DNA from: JAQXDR01 sp038138625
GTDB lineage: Bacteria > Pseudomonadota > Alphaproteobacteria > Rhodobacterales > Rhodobacteraceae
Length of the DNA stretch: 64,000 nt
Assembly: GCA_038138625.1 (NCBI GenBank)
Contig: JAYQEA010000003.1
Coordinates: 15,194-79,193, forward strand
Direction: 5' to 3'
Shown here piece after piece: positions 27,178-36,215 of this stretch. Made by a program: the position numbers and the translations under genes. Each line of letters starts with the position of its first letter. Positions within the stretch are counted from its first letter, which is position 1. The notes below the pieces were generated by a model. It was not told where the DNA came from and ran no database searches. It saw only the letters and a program-made list of their open reading frames with translations.

Positions 27178-28595
27178 TCCAAGTCCTATCAGTGACATCC
27201 GAATGTGTGCCTTTCGTCAAAACGGGGGGGCTTGCAGATGTGGCTGGTGCTTTGCCGACAGCGCTTGCCCAGCAGGATGTTCGCGTGCGCACTCTGCTTC
27301 CGGGCTATCCTGCGGTAATGAAATCTCTTGTCAAAGCGGCACCTGTTTTGCGTTTTGACACAGTGTTCGGAGGTCCAGCCCGCGTTCTGGAAGCGACATG
27401 TGGTGGCCTCGATGTATTGGTGCTGGATGCCCCGCATCTTTTTGACCGACCCGGGAATATCTATCTGGCTCCCGATGGGGCCGACTGGCCAGATAATGCA
27501 GAACGTTTCGCGGCGCTTTCATGGGTGGCGGCGCAAATAGGGTTGAAGGGCGCTCGGACGTGGCGGCCCGATGTGCTACACTGCCATGATTGGCAGGCTG
27601 GACTGGCGCCCGAATACCTGCGCGCCGCCGACAGTGCACTACCAAGTGTGATGACGGTGCACAATATTGCCTTTCAGGGTCTGACGCCTGCGCTAAATCC
27701 GGCCCGTCTTAAACTGGACCCTGACCGTTTTTCCGCAGATGCCTATGAATTTTATGGAAAAATCTCTGCGCTAAAGGCCGGACTGATGGCTGCGGATTGG
27801 CTGACGACGGTGTCCCCCAGTTATGCCGCTGAACTCATGACACCTGAATTTGGTATGGGACTGGACGGGGTTTTGCGACATCGCGCAAACCGTCTACGCG
27901 GTATTTTGAATGGGATCGACACAGTCGTATGGGACCCGAGCACGGACCCCGAGATCAAGACCTTTAAATCTTTACGCGGTAAAGTCCGTACCAAGGCTGC
28001 ATTGAGGACCGAGTTTGGCCTGCCCGTATCTGCGGGTCCGTTGTGCGTGGTGGTGTCTCGACTGACGGAACAAAAAGGCTTGGATCTGCTGCTGGATGCT
28101 TTGCCCAACCTGCTGAACCGGGGTGGGCAGCTTATCGTGCTTGGTTCGGGTGATCCAAAGCTCGAAGCGGGTTTTCGTGCTGCTGCTAAACATTCACAAG
28201 TTGCTGTTCACATCGGCTATGACGAGGCGATGTCGCACCGTTTGATTGCGGGTGGTGATGCGATCCTCGTTCCATCTCGGTTTGAACCTTGTGGGCTTAC
28301 GCAGCTGTATGGTTTGCGCTATGGCACCCTGCCGCTTGTCGGTTTGACGGGGGGACTGGCGGATACAGTGATCAATGCCTCGCCTGCCGCATTGGATCGC
28401 GGTGTCGCCACCGGAATTCAGTTCCACCCTGTTGGGGATACTGCCCTGCGCACTGCACTGGATCATCTGTGCGATTTGTGGTCCCAGCCCGATGTCTGGC
28501 GCAAGATGGTGCGAAATGCCCAAAAACAGCCCGTGGGGTGGGACCGTTCCGCGGCCGCCTATGCAGAGCTATACCGCGAGGCGCTGGCATCGTGA
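27174..28595 (+). CDS. glgA: Glycogen synthase (ADP-glucose)
   Basis: A 473-residue GT5 glycosyltransferase that extends alpha-1,4-glucan from ADP-glucose. The KTGGLADVAGALP motif near residue 15 binds ADP-glucose. HDWQAGLAPEY near 140, the EPCGLTQLYGLRYGT block near 370 and the following GGLADTV are the other family signatures. A GTG start (GTGA overlap with the glgC stop) is chosen, with GGAG 9 bases upstream; an ATG five codons earlier is the alternative. The next gene, glgX, starts in the same way at its stop, so translation of the three genes is chained. Confidence 0.97.
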   Translation: MIQVLSVTSECVPFVKTGGLADVAGALPTALAQQDVRVRTLLPGYPAVMKSLVKAAPVLRFDTVFGGPARVLEATCGGLDVLVLDAPHLFDRPGNIYLAPDGADWPDNAERFAALSWVAAQIGLKGARTWRPDVLHCHDWQAGLAPEYLRAADSALPSVMTVHNIAFQGLTPALNPARLKLDPDRFSADAYEFYGKISALKAGLMAADWLTTVSPSYAAELMTPEFGMGLDGVLRHRANRLRGILNGIDTVVWDPSTDPEIKTFKSLRGKVRTKAALRTEFGLPVSAGPLCVVVSRLTEQKGLDLLLDALPNLLNRGGQLIVLGSGDPKLEAGFRAAAKHSQVAVHIGYDEAMSHRLIAGGDAILVPSRFEPCGLTQLYGLRYGTLPLVGLTGGLADTVINASPAALDRGVATGIQFHPVGDTALRTALDHLCDLWSQPDVWRKMVRNAQKQPVGWDRSAAAYAELYREALAS

Positions 28596-30691
28596 GACAG
28601 GGCAACATCCCGATGCAGGCAGGGCGGCCTTGGCCGCTCGGGGCAAGTTTTGACGGAGAGGGTGTGAATTTTGCAATCTTTTCCGAACATGCGACGCGTT
28701 TGGTTCTGTGTTTGTTTGATCCGGTGGGCCAAGAAATCCTGAATGTGCCCCTTCCAGAATGCGACGGGCACGTCTGGCATGGCTATGTGCCGGGCCTGCG
28801 GCCCGGGCAGTTATACGGCTTTCGCGCCCATGGCCCTTATCGGCCAGATCACGGACACCGGTTCAACCCTCACAAGCTGCTTATGGATCCCTACGCCAAG
28901 CGTCTGACAGGCCATCCGGTGTGGCATGATGCGCTTTATGGATTTACGCGTGGTGACCCAAAGGAGGATCTGAGCATGGACGTCCGTGACAGCGCCCCCT
29001 ATATGCCTCGGTCGGTGGTCGAAGACCCCTCATTTTCCTGGAACCCGCGGCCAAAGCCCAATACCTCCTTGCATCGGTCCGTGATCTACGAAACCCACGT
29101 CAAAGGGCAGACCGCTCTTCATCCCCGGATCCAGCGCCGGGGTACATTTTTAGGACTGTCCGAAGCCCCGATGCTGGACCACCTGACCAAGCTGGGTGTC
29201 ACTGCGGTGGAATTGCTGCCGGTTCAAGCCTTTTTGGACGACCATTTTCTGGTTGACCGCGGTCTTTCCAATTATTGGGGATATATGACCTGGGGCTTTT
29301 TTGCGCCTGATCCCCGGTATTTGGCGCATGGCGAAATCGCCGAGTTCCAGGAAATGGTCAGCCGCCTGCATGGTGCAGGGATCGAGGTTCTCTTGGATGT
29401 GGTGTATAACCACACAGCCGAGGGGGACCAAAACGGCCCGACTTTGATGTTTCGCGGTTTGGATAACGCCAGTTATTACCGCCTGCAATCCAATCCGCGT
29501 TTTTACAATAACGATGCAGGGACCGGAAACACGCTGAACCTTGATCATCCATTTGTGATGCGATTGGTGCTGGATTCCCTGCGCTACTGGGTCGAGGTCA
29601 TGCATGTTGATGGGTTTCGCTTCGATCTGGCTTCGGTCCTGGGTCGCGATCGAACGGGTCAGTTTTCAACAGACGCGGCTTTTTTCAAGGCGTTGCGGGC
29701 GGATCCCGTTTTGTCGCGGGTGAAACTGATTGCAGAGCCATGGGATATTGGCGCGGATGGCTATCAATTGGGCCAATATCCGGCCCCCTTCGCAGAGTGG
29801 AACGATGGTTTTCGTGATGATTTACGGGCCTTTTGGCGCGGCGATTCAGGTCTTTCTTCGCAATTGGCCGAACGCATTGCAGGCTCTGCTCCGGCATTTG
29901 ACCACAACGCACGCGCGGCATCCTCTTCGATCAATTTTATATGCGCCCATGATGGGTTCACTTTGACAGACGTGGTCAGCTACGCGCAAAAACACAACGA
30001 GGCCAACTGCGAAAATAACCAAGACGGCCACGCCCATAACATCAGCGACAACTGTGGCGTTGAAGGACCAACTGAAGAAACGCATGTCTTGGCAAAGCGT
30101 GCACAAAGGCGGCGTAATCTGATGGCGTCATTGCTGCTGTCGCAGGGCACTCCGATGATCCTTGCAGGCGACGAGGTCGGCAATAGCCAGCTTGGCAACA
30201 ACAACGCCTACTGTCAGGACAATCCAATCGGTTGGATCGACTGGTCGCAAGCGGATTGGGCGTTTTTTGATTTCTGTCGAAAGGCAATAGCCTTTCGTGC
30301 TGCTCACCCGATCTTACGCCAGACCCGTTTTTTACATGCCAAAGCGCGATTGGTGGACGGAAAACCTGATTTGTTTTGGCGCCGTTTTGATGGCGCACTG
30401 ATGCAAGACGAGGACTGGAACGACCCTGAACTGCGCCTTGTTGTTGCCGAATTGCGCATGGCGTCCGGGACGCCGGAATACCGCCCTCGCGAAGGCGCGG
30501 TCGTTCTTGCCTTAAATGCAGGCACTGAAACACGCATTGCGCTTCCCCGGCCGCCAAATGGGTTGCAATGGGAACGATCTTTTGACACATCTGCCGATCC
30601 TGTGCACGACAGTGGAACGGTGAGACGGGTGATCGCGGCCAGCATAGCCGCCTTTACTCTGACAGCACTGCCCGCCGCGACACAGCCCTAA
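28592..30691 (+). CDS. glgX: Glycogen debranching enzyme
   Basis: A 699-residue GH13 isoamylase-type enzyme removing short alpha-1,6 branches left by phosphorylase. An N-terminal CBM48 domain (GRPWPLGASFDGEGVNFAIF) precedes the barrel. Catalytic motifs are VVYNHTAEG, DGFRFDLASVLGRD (nucleophile), LIAEPWDIG (acid/base) and SINFICAHDGFTL. NNNAYCQDNPIGWIDW is characteristic of GlgX. The GTG at 28592 overlapping the glgA stop (GTGA) is taken as start; an ATG seven codons later is possible. The frame is open far upstream inside glgA, which is not coding. glgP follows after 26 bases. Confidence 0.96.
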   Translation: MRQGNIPMQAGRPWPLGASFDGEGVNFAIFSEHATRLVLCLFDPVGQEILNVPLPECDGHVWHGYVPGLRPGQLYGFRAHGPYRPDHGHRFNPHKLLMDPYAKRLTGHPVWHDALYGFTRGDPKEDLSMDVRDSAPYMPRSVVEDPSFSWNPRPKPNTSLHRSVIYETHVKGQTALHPRIQRRGTFLGLSEAPMLDHLTKLGVTAVELLPVQAFLDDHFLVDRGLSNYWGYMTWGFFAPDPRYLAHGEIAEFQEMVSRLHGAGIEVLLDVVYNHTAEGDQNGPTLMFRGLDNASYYRLQSNPRFYNNDAGTGNTLNLDHPFVMRLVLDSLRYWVEVMHVDGFRFDLASVLGRDRTGQFSTDAAFFKALRADPVLSRVKLIAEPWDIGADGYQLGQYPAPFAEWNDGFRDDLRAFWRGDSGLSSQLAERIAGSAPAFDHNARAASSSINFICAHDGFTLTDVVSYAQKHNEANCENNQDGHAHNISDNCGVEGPTEETHVLAKRAQRRRNLMASLLLSQGTPMILAGDEVGNSQLGNNNAYCQDNPIGWIDWSQADWAFFDFCRKAIAFRAAHPILRQTRFLHAKARLVDGKPDLFWRRFDGALMQDEDWNDPELRLVVAELRMASGTPEYRPREGAVVLALNAGTETRIALPRPPNGLQWERSFDTSADPVHDSGTVRRVIAASIAAFTLTALPAATQP

Positions 30692-30717
30692 TAAACCGAC
30701 CCGAGGACGAACACCCG

Positions 30718-33105
30718 ATGCCCGATGCCCGCGCACCGCTAAAGCCTGCACGTCTGAAAACCTTGATCCTGCAACACTTGCGGATGACGGTTGGCAGGGA
30801 CCCCAATCACGCAACGCGCCGGGATTGGCGTATGGCGCTTTCTCTTGCCATTCGTGAACAGATGGTTGCGGCTTGGTTGGATGCCAATGATGCAGCCCAA
30901 ACGGCAGGATCAAAACGGGTTTATTATTTGTCCATGGAGTTTTTGATCGGGCGTCTTCTTGGTGATGCCCTCGAAAATCTGCGTGTGACGGATGCTGCGG
31001 GCATAGCGCTCAGGAAATTGGGTGTATCACTGTCCGATTTGTTAGATGACGAACCCGATGCAGCTTTGGGAAATGGGGGATTGGGGCGGTTGGCTGCATG
31101 CTTTTTGGAGAGCATGTCAACTCTGCATTGTCCGGCCACGGGCTATGGCTTGCGGTTTGAACATGGCTTGTTTCGCCAAAGCATGACAAACGGAGCGCAA
31201 GTTGAAACCCCTGAGGATTGGCTTGTTGATCCCAACGTATGGGAAGTCCCGCGCCCCGAGACTGTGTATCAGATCGGGTTCGGCGGACATGTTGGATCTG
31301 ACGGCATATGGTATCCGGCGCAACGCATGCAGGCGCGCGCCTATGATACGCCCGTTGTCGGCTGGCAGGGGTCTTGGGCCAATACATTGCGTCTGTGGGA
31401 GGCCCGACCGACGAAGGTTCTCGACCTTGCGCTATTCAATGCGGGCGATCATACACATGCAGCCCACGCCGAGGCGCAGGCTCGCGCGTTAAGCCGGGTT
31501 CTATACCCCGATGACGGCTCTGATGCGGGCAAAGACCTTAGGTTGAAGCAGGAATTTCTTTTGGCGTCCGCATCGTTGCAGGACATCTTGCATCAATTCC
31601 GAAAAGAAGAAACGCGCTGGGGGCGTCTACCAGATCGGGTCGCACTTCAATTGAATGATACGCATCCCGCAATTGCCGGGCCGGAATTAATGCGGTTGCT
31701 GGTTGATGTGCATGGCGTGGACTGGTCACAGGCCAAGGAACTGACGACCGAAGTCTGTCATTATACCAACCACACCCTTTTGCCCGAAGCATTGGAAACA
31801 TGGTCTACCTGGGCCATCGGCAATACACTGCCTCGGCACATGCAGATCATAGAACGGCTCGACGGTGAACATGCGGCAGCCAATCCATCCAGGCCCGCAA
31901 ATGTCGGGATGGTGCGCGATGATGCTGTGCGGATGGGCGATGTCGCCTTTATCATGGCACGGCGTGTCAACGGTGTGTCTGCGCTGCATTCAGACTTGAT
32001 GACAAAAACGGTGTTTTCGGATCTGCACAAGCTGCACCCCGAAAAAATTCTGAACCATACAAACGGCGTGACTCCGAGACGCTGGATCCGGTTGGCAAAT
32101 CCCGGATTAAGCGGGCTTTTGACAGAGGCGTTGGGCGAAGGTTGGTCCAATGACCTTGGGCGTCTGACAGGGCTCGAGCCCTTGGCCAAAGATGCAGTGT
32201 TCCAGCGCAAATTTATGCAAGTAAAGCGCGCAAACAAGCTGGCTTTGTCCAACTGGTGTCACGCAGAGCTGGGGATTGCCGCAGATCCGGATGCCATGTT
32301 CGACATTCAGATCAAGCGTATACATGAATACAAACGCCAGCTGATGAATGTTTTTGATGTCATTGGATTGTGGTCTCGGATGCGCGCAGAGCCCGAGCGT
32401 GACTGGACGCCCCGCGTCAGGATTTTTGCGGGTAAAGCGGCACCGGGCTATGTCCTGGCCAAAGATATCATTCGACTGATTACTGCGGTGGCGGACCGGG
32501 TGAATAACGATCCTTTGATGCGCGGTCGGCTTAAGGTCATTTTTGCCCCGAATTATAATGTCTCACTGGCGGAACGTCTGATTCCGGCGGCAGATTTGTC
32601 CGAACAGATCTCAACCGCGGGCAAAGAGGCGTCTGGCACAGGCAACATGAAATTTACAATGAACGGCGCGTTGACCATAGGGACCTTGGATGGCGCGAAT
32701 GTGGAAATTCGCGAGGCCGTGGGCGCTGAGAACTTTTTCCTCTTTGGTCTGACGGCTCAAGAAGCGCAGGATCGGATGTCGATCCCCGGGCATGCGCGAT
32801 CCGCGATCGAGGCCAGCCCCATGCTGCAAAATGTTTTGCAGTTGATTGTCGAGGGTCAGTTCGCGCCGGATGAGCTCGGACGGTTCAATAATATCGTAAA
32901 CCGCACATGGCACGACGACCCTTTTCTCGTTGCAGCAGATTTTGATGCCTATGCCGCGTGCCAAGATGAGGTTGCCAAGATTTATGGCTCTGACGATTGG
33001 ACGCGCATGTCTATTTTGAATGTCGCACGGTCAGGGATGTTTTCTTCGGATCGTACAATACAAGGATATATGCGCGATATCTGGCGTCTTTCCCCGATCC
33101 CGTAA
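30718..33105 (+). CDS. glgP: Glycogen/starch/alpha-glucan phosphorylase
   Basis: A 795-residue GT35 phosphorylase that releases glucose 1-phosphate from alpha-glucan chain ends. It shows YYLSMEFLIGRLLGDALENL near residue 65, the glycine-rich LGNGGLGRLAACFLES region, the DTHPAIA motif, and the PLP-lysine block EASGTGNMKFTMNGALTIGT near residue 640. Length is typical of the bacterial form without large inserts. It is last in the glg operon, so synthesis and breakdown genes share one transcript and must be balanced by enzyme regulation. Confidence 0.97.
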   Translation: MPDARAPLKPARLKTLILQHLRMTVGRDPNHATRRDWRMALSLAIREQMVAAWLDANDAAQTAGSKRVYYLSMEFLIGRLLGDALENLRVTDAAGIALRKLGVSLSDLLDDEPDAALGNGGLGRLAACFLESMSTLHCPATGYGLRFEHGLFRQSMTNGAQVETPEDWLVDPNVWEVPRPETVYQIGFGGHVGSDGIWYPAQRMQARAYDTPVVGWQGSWANTLRLWEARPTKVLDLALFNAGDHTHAAHAEAQARALSRVLYPDDGSDAGKDLRLKQEFLLASASLQDILHQFRKEETRWGRLPDRVALQLNDTHPAIAGPELMRLLVDVHGVDWSQAKELTTEVCHYTNHTLLPEALETWSTWAIGNTLPRHMQIIERLDGEHAAANPSRPANVGMVRDDAVRMGDVAFIMARRVNGVSALHSDLMTKTVFSDLHKLHPEKILNHTNGVTPRRWIRLANPGLSGLLTEALGEGWSNDLGRLTGLEPLAKDAVFQRKFMQVKRANKLALSNWCHAELGIAADPDAMFDIQIKRIHEYKRQLMNVFDVIGLWSRMRAEPERDWTPRVRIFAGKAAPGYVLAKDIIRLITAVADRVNNDPLMRGRLKVIFAPNYNVSLAERLIPAADLSEQISTAGKEASGTGNMKFTMNGALTIGTLDGANVEIREAVGAENFFLFGLTAQEAQDRMSIPGHARSAIEASPMLQNVLQLIVEGQFAPDELGRFNNIVNRTWHDDPFLVAADFDAYAACQDEVAKIYGSDDWTRMSILNVARSGMFSSDRTIQGYMRDIWRLSPIP

Positions 33106-33308
33106 TGGTGACGCGCAGAGTGAACTCTGGCTTCTGACCGTCACCGGGCGGTGTGGCGGGTTTTATCTGGCGAAACGCCGCGCGCATTGGTGTCTATACT
33201 GCGGTAAATAGATCAATCATATACGACCAGACATTAAGGCCTCGGCTCATGACATGCAGGATGGCGAGAGCCAATGGACTGACGTCCAAGCCAGTCGAGA
33301 TTGGGGTA

Positions 33309-33446
33309 ATGCTTAATTTACCTAATCTGATGATAGCAAAACCTATCCGTCAGAGCGCGTATTTTTCTTTAAAACTATGGCAAGTTGTAATTGTGTTTTT
33401 GTTTCCGAGTATCGGCTCTTTGATCGGACCTCGCGCCGAGATTTGA
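33309..33446 (+). CDS. Possible 45-residue small membrane protein
   Basis: An open frame starting MLNLPNLMIAKPIRQSAYFS, followed by a single hydrophobic segment (LWQVVIVFLFPSIGSLIG) and a short polar tail. TTGGGG lies just before the ATG, a weak ribosome binding site. A terminator-like hairpin starts 16 bases after its stop. Nothing in it is recognised. The evidence is its amino-acid character and the following hairpin; it could be chance. Confidence 0.3.
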   Translation: MLNLPNLMIAKPIRQSAYFSLKLWQVVIVFLFPSIGSLIGPRAEI

Positions 33447-33461
33447 TCCGAATTTATAATG

Positions 33462-33490
33462 AAAGCGGTGGGTAGTACCTGCCGCTTTTT
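33462..33490. terminator. Hairpin with T-run, possibly bidirectional
   Basis: AAAGCGG and CCGCTTT form a 7-bp stem around a 13-base loop, and the plus strand continues with further T residues (CCGCTTTTTG). On the minus strand the arm ends CGCTTTCATT, so it could also serve the PhoD-like gene, whose stop lies 85 bases away. Confidence 0.5.
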
Positions 33491-33574
33491 GCTTTCGTGC
33501 GACCTGTGTGTGGCGTGTCAGGGTGGCGCAAGTTAGGAAATTAAGTTCACAGGCCGCGCCACCATCTGCTATTT

Positions 33575-35026
33575 TCAGATACTCAAGCGTTCGGTGAGGC
33601 CGCTGTTTTCCAATTCCCACTGTGCTGTCCATTGATCTGTGTGACGTGACAGAACAAGGTAGTTCCGTTCCGCGACGTACCGCTGAGATTGACCAGGCAA
33701 AGGTCGGATACGGATTGGATGGCCCGCAAGTGGGCTTTCGCCGACTGCGGCAAGAGAGCCAAGAAGTTGGGCCCATTTTTTAGGTGGGGGACGGTGCGCA
33801 ACGCCTGAGGCAACAAGTTGATGCAATTCTTTGGATTTGGCGGCCATGGTTGCCCGTGTGGCCAAATGGATTTCTCCCGAAAGTATCGTGACGTCGGTTT
33901 TCGGGGTTTCGTGCAACCGTAAAACCTGCCGCAGCATCCGTCGCCATTCTGAACGATGGGCCCGAGATTGCCATTGGTCGCGCAAATCGTCTTCGTATTT
34001 CTGCATGCCTGGAAACACCACCATGGCGAGCTCGAATATCGACAACCGGGGTCCCAGCATCGGCACGCTGGACATCACGAAAATACGGCCGGTTGGATCT
34101 TGTTTGACCAATTGATCAAAACTACGCCACCCCGCATGGCCCATGATTTGTCTACGGCCGCGCTCTGATCTGAGGTCTGGGGCCACAATACACAGATCTG
34201 CAAACCTGATCGCGCGTGTCAGGCTGGTGCCGCCGGGATCCAGAAACAGGCTTGGAATATCTTTTTCTGTGGCAGCGCATTGAAACATTAAAAAGGCATC
34301 CCGAGCGGCTGTAAAAAGGGTCTGTCCGACATCGGAAAACGTGGTCCGTCGCCGCAAGGATCCCCAACCATCGCAGATGTCATGATCATCCCACATTGTC
34401 AGAGACGGAACCCGCGCCATAATCCATGCGATATCTGGATCGCTGTATAGCGCAAGATAACGATCGCAGAATCCGATACGCAGCGTGTTGGCCAGATCAG
34501 CCAAGGCATCTGGCGTGCAATCGTCGGGAACATCATTTGGCCATGTCGACGTCAGGGGATGCGATGTGGTGACCTCGTCGGCATAGATTTGATCACCCCC
34601 ATGTAGAAGAAGACTGAATGGCGTTTTACGATGCGCTTTGCACATGCGCGCCCACATCGCATTTCGTTCCTTTGGGTCGCGGTCCAGATCACCGTGTTCT
34701 TCTCCGTTGCATGACACATAGCCCAAGCGAAGATCGCCAGCACCAGCCGGGGTAAGATCGTAGCGTTCACCAAAGCACCGATACCAGGCCGGACGATCCA
34801 GCGGCACCTCGAAGCAAGCACGCCACACAGTCATCGTGCCAACATGCGACAGGGGGGTAAAGACGGTCTCTCCGGTATCGGTTTCCAAAGGGTTTGGGTC
34901 TGGCTCTGTCTGCGATTGGACCACCAACGCCGCAAGCCTAATCGATTGCGCTGTTGTGTTATGAACAAACAAGATCGGACCAATACGTTTGTGTTGTGTC
35001 ACTTCATATTCCTGTTGGTCGCTCAC
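33575..35026 (-). CDS. PhoD-like alkaline phosphatase family metallohydrolase
   Basis: A 483-residue protein of the PhoD-like phosphatase (metallophosphatase) superfamily. Metal-site motifs are visible: LLLHGGDQIYADEV near residue 140, TMWDDHDICDGWG near 210 (the DDHD block typical of PhoD), and ILSGEIHLATRA near 385. No signal peptide is apparent at the N terminus, so it may be cytoplasmic, unlike classic Tat-exported PhoD. Family members hydrolyse phosphodiesters or phosphomonoesters; this group is often annotated only as PhoD-like. It stands alone, convergent with the glycogen operon. Confidence 0.85.
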   Translation of the reverse strand: MSDQQEYEVTQHKRIGPILFVHNTTAQSIRLAALVVQSQTEPDPNPLETDTGETVFTPLSHVGTMTVWRACFEVPLDRPAWYRCFGERYDLTPAGAGDLRLGYVSCNGEEHGDLDRDPKERNAMWARMCKAHRKTPFSLLLHGGDQIYADEVTTSHPLTSTWPNDVPDDCTPDALADLANTLRIGFCDRYLALYSDPDIAWIMARVPSLTMWDDHDICDGWGSLRRRTTFSDVGQTLFTAARDAFLMFQCAATEKDIPSLFLDPGGTSLTRAIRFADLCIVAPDLRSERGRRQIMGHAGWRSFDQLVKQDPTGRIFVMSSVPMLGPRLSIFELAMVVFPGMQKYEDDLRDQWQSRAHRSEWRRMLRQVLRLHETPKTDVTILSGEIHLATRATMAAKSKELHQLVASGVAHRPPPKKWAQLLGSLAAVGESPLAGHPIRIRPLPGQSQRYVAERNYLVLSRHTDQWTAQWELENSGLTERLSI

Positions 35027-35572
35027 CTTACGAATATGGAGTTTAGAAAGCGCATCTCAAGGCTATATACAAAGAAGTTTTCCGCGCCTCCTCTGAACAA
35101 AATCATAGTGAATTTTAGACGCCAAAAACCCATTCGGAAAACATCTCGTTGCCGCCAGGTTCTGCAATTGTTGGCGTTTGCTTGCGACATTCGCGGAATG
35201 GCAGGTCGCATGGCATGTGCCGATGCGCTTAAATACCAGTTGCTGCGCATGTTCATGCGCCATGGGTGCAACGATGGGGCGATTGCCACTGGCGATATTA
35301 ATGATGGGCACACTGGTCTTGGACAAATCGACGCGTATCTTACAAGACGCAAAGCTCGGCCGGATTACTGTGTGCCGTACATAAATGAAAGCTGCACTGT
35401 GTAATTTGGCTCAGCCCGATAACATGGCAAAACCTCATCCGTTTTTTATGACAGATTTCTTAGGGTATTTTTGCCTGTTTTTAGGGTGGCGTTTTCCTGA
35501 GCCGCATGAGACTTTGAAGGATGAATTGACGCTTGTGTCAAGTTGCTTTTAATCAGTAGTTGGAGCGGATAA
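35027..35572. other. 545-bp divergent region upstream of a TetR gene
   Basis: Contains the promoters of the PhoD-like gene (left) and the TetR gene (right). Open frames of 86-186 codons across 34844-35404 overlap on both strands and give no recognisable protein. The part from 35400 to 35570 is AT-rich. An inverted repeat TTGAC-N6-GTCAA is listed separately. Confidence 0.4.
35526..35541. promoter_or_regulatory. TTGAC-N6-GTCAA inverted repeat upstream of the TetR gene
   Basis: A perfect 5-bp inverted repeat with a 6-base spacer, 32 bases before the TetR-family start codon, in the place expected for the promoter and an autoregulatory operator. TetR proteins usually bind such palindromes. The assignment is positional inference; its left arm could equally be a -35 element. 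Confidence 0.3.
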
Positions 35573-36163
35573 ATGCAGACGCAGCCGGGGTCGCGAAAGA
35601 TGTGGCTTGATGCAGCAGCGCAGCTGTTGGCAGAAGATGGAATTGATGCTGTCAAAATCATGCCACTTGCCAAGAAAATCAAGCAGACCAGAACTGGATT
35701 TTATTGGTATTTCAATAATCAAAATGAACTATTTAAGTCATTACTTGAAGTTTGGGAGCGGCGCACAACAGAGGTTTTATTGGCGCACTGTGAGATTGAT
35801 TGCGAGACGTTGTGTGACGCGGTTTTCGGTCTCATGACCTTGTGGATCCGTGCGGATCTTTTTGATGCGCAGTTGGACCGATCTGTACGGAACTGGGCGC
35901 TGCGTGACAGCCTGCCGCGCGCGCGGCTCAAAAGGTCCGATCTGTTGCGTCACGAAGCGATCTCTGGTGTCTTTGAGCGGTTTGGCTACGGGCACGCCGA
36001 GGCCAGTGCACGGGCGGATCTTTTTCTGTTGGCCCAGTCGGGGCACGCGGTTTGTCCCGGGTCGTTGCACACCCCTGAAGGACTGCTGTGTTTGGCAGAA
36101 TATCTTTGCGGGATGAAGCCCACCCCATCCGAGAGCCGTCGTTTTGTTGATCACAGCGGTTGA
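35573..36163 (+). CDS. TetR/AcrR-family transcriptional regulator
   Basis: A 196-residue repressor-type regulator. The N-terminal helix-turn-helix covers about residues 8-54 (MWLDAAAQLLAEDGIDAVKI, then LAKKIKQTRTGFYWYFNNQNELFKSL), which is the classic TetR pattern ending in FYWYF. The C-terminal ligand domain is helical and not assignable to a ligand. It starts from ATG with TTGGAG about 8 bases upstream. The GH43 gene follows after 52 bases on the same strand, so it may regulate that gene, but this is only proximity. Confidence 0.88.
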   Translation: MQTQPGSRKMWLDAAAQLLAEDGIDAVKIMPLAKKIKQTRTGFYWYFNNQNELFKSLLEVWERRTTEVLLAHCEIDCETLCDAVFGLMTLWIRADLFDAQLDRSVRNWALRDSLPRARLKRSDLLRHEAISGVFERFGYGHAEASARADLFLLAQSGHAVCPGSLHTPEGLLCLAEYLCGMKPTPSESRRFVDHSG

Positions 36164-36215
36164 CCCCCGCGCGGCTGAGCGCCACGGTGTGGTATTAACG
36201 TATTAGAGGCCGACA

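Larger units (their letters stand above)
33106..33574. other. 470-bp convergent intergenic region after glgP
   Basis: Lies between glgP (plus) and the PhoD-like gene (minus). Just after glgP there is an imperfect structure: GGTGAC pairs with GTCACC around an inner CAGAGT/ACTCTG stem (33106-33150), without a T-run. The AT-rich second half contains a possible 45-codon gene and a terminator-like hairpin, listed separately. Confidence 0.45.

Noticed and set aside
35023..35404. Frames on both strands resembling a decayed transposase
   Set aside because: The likeness was limited to a few residues; no catalytic motif or terminal inverted repeats could be shown.
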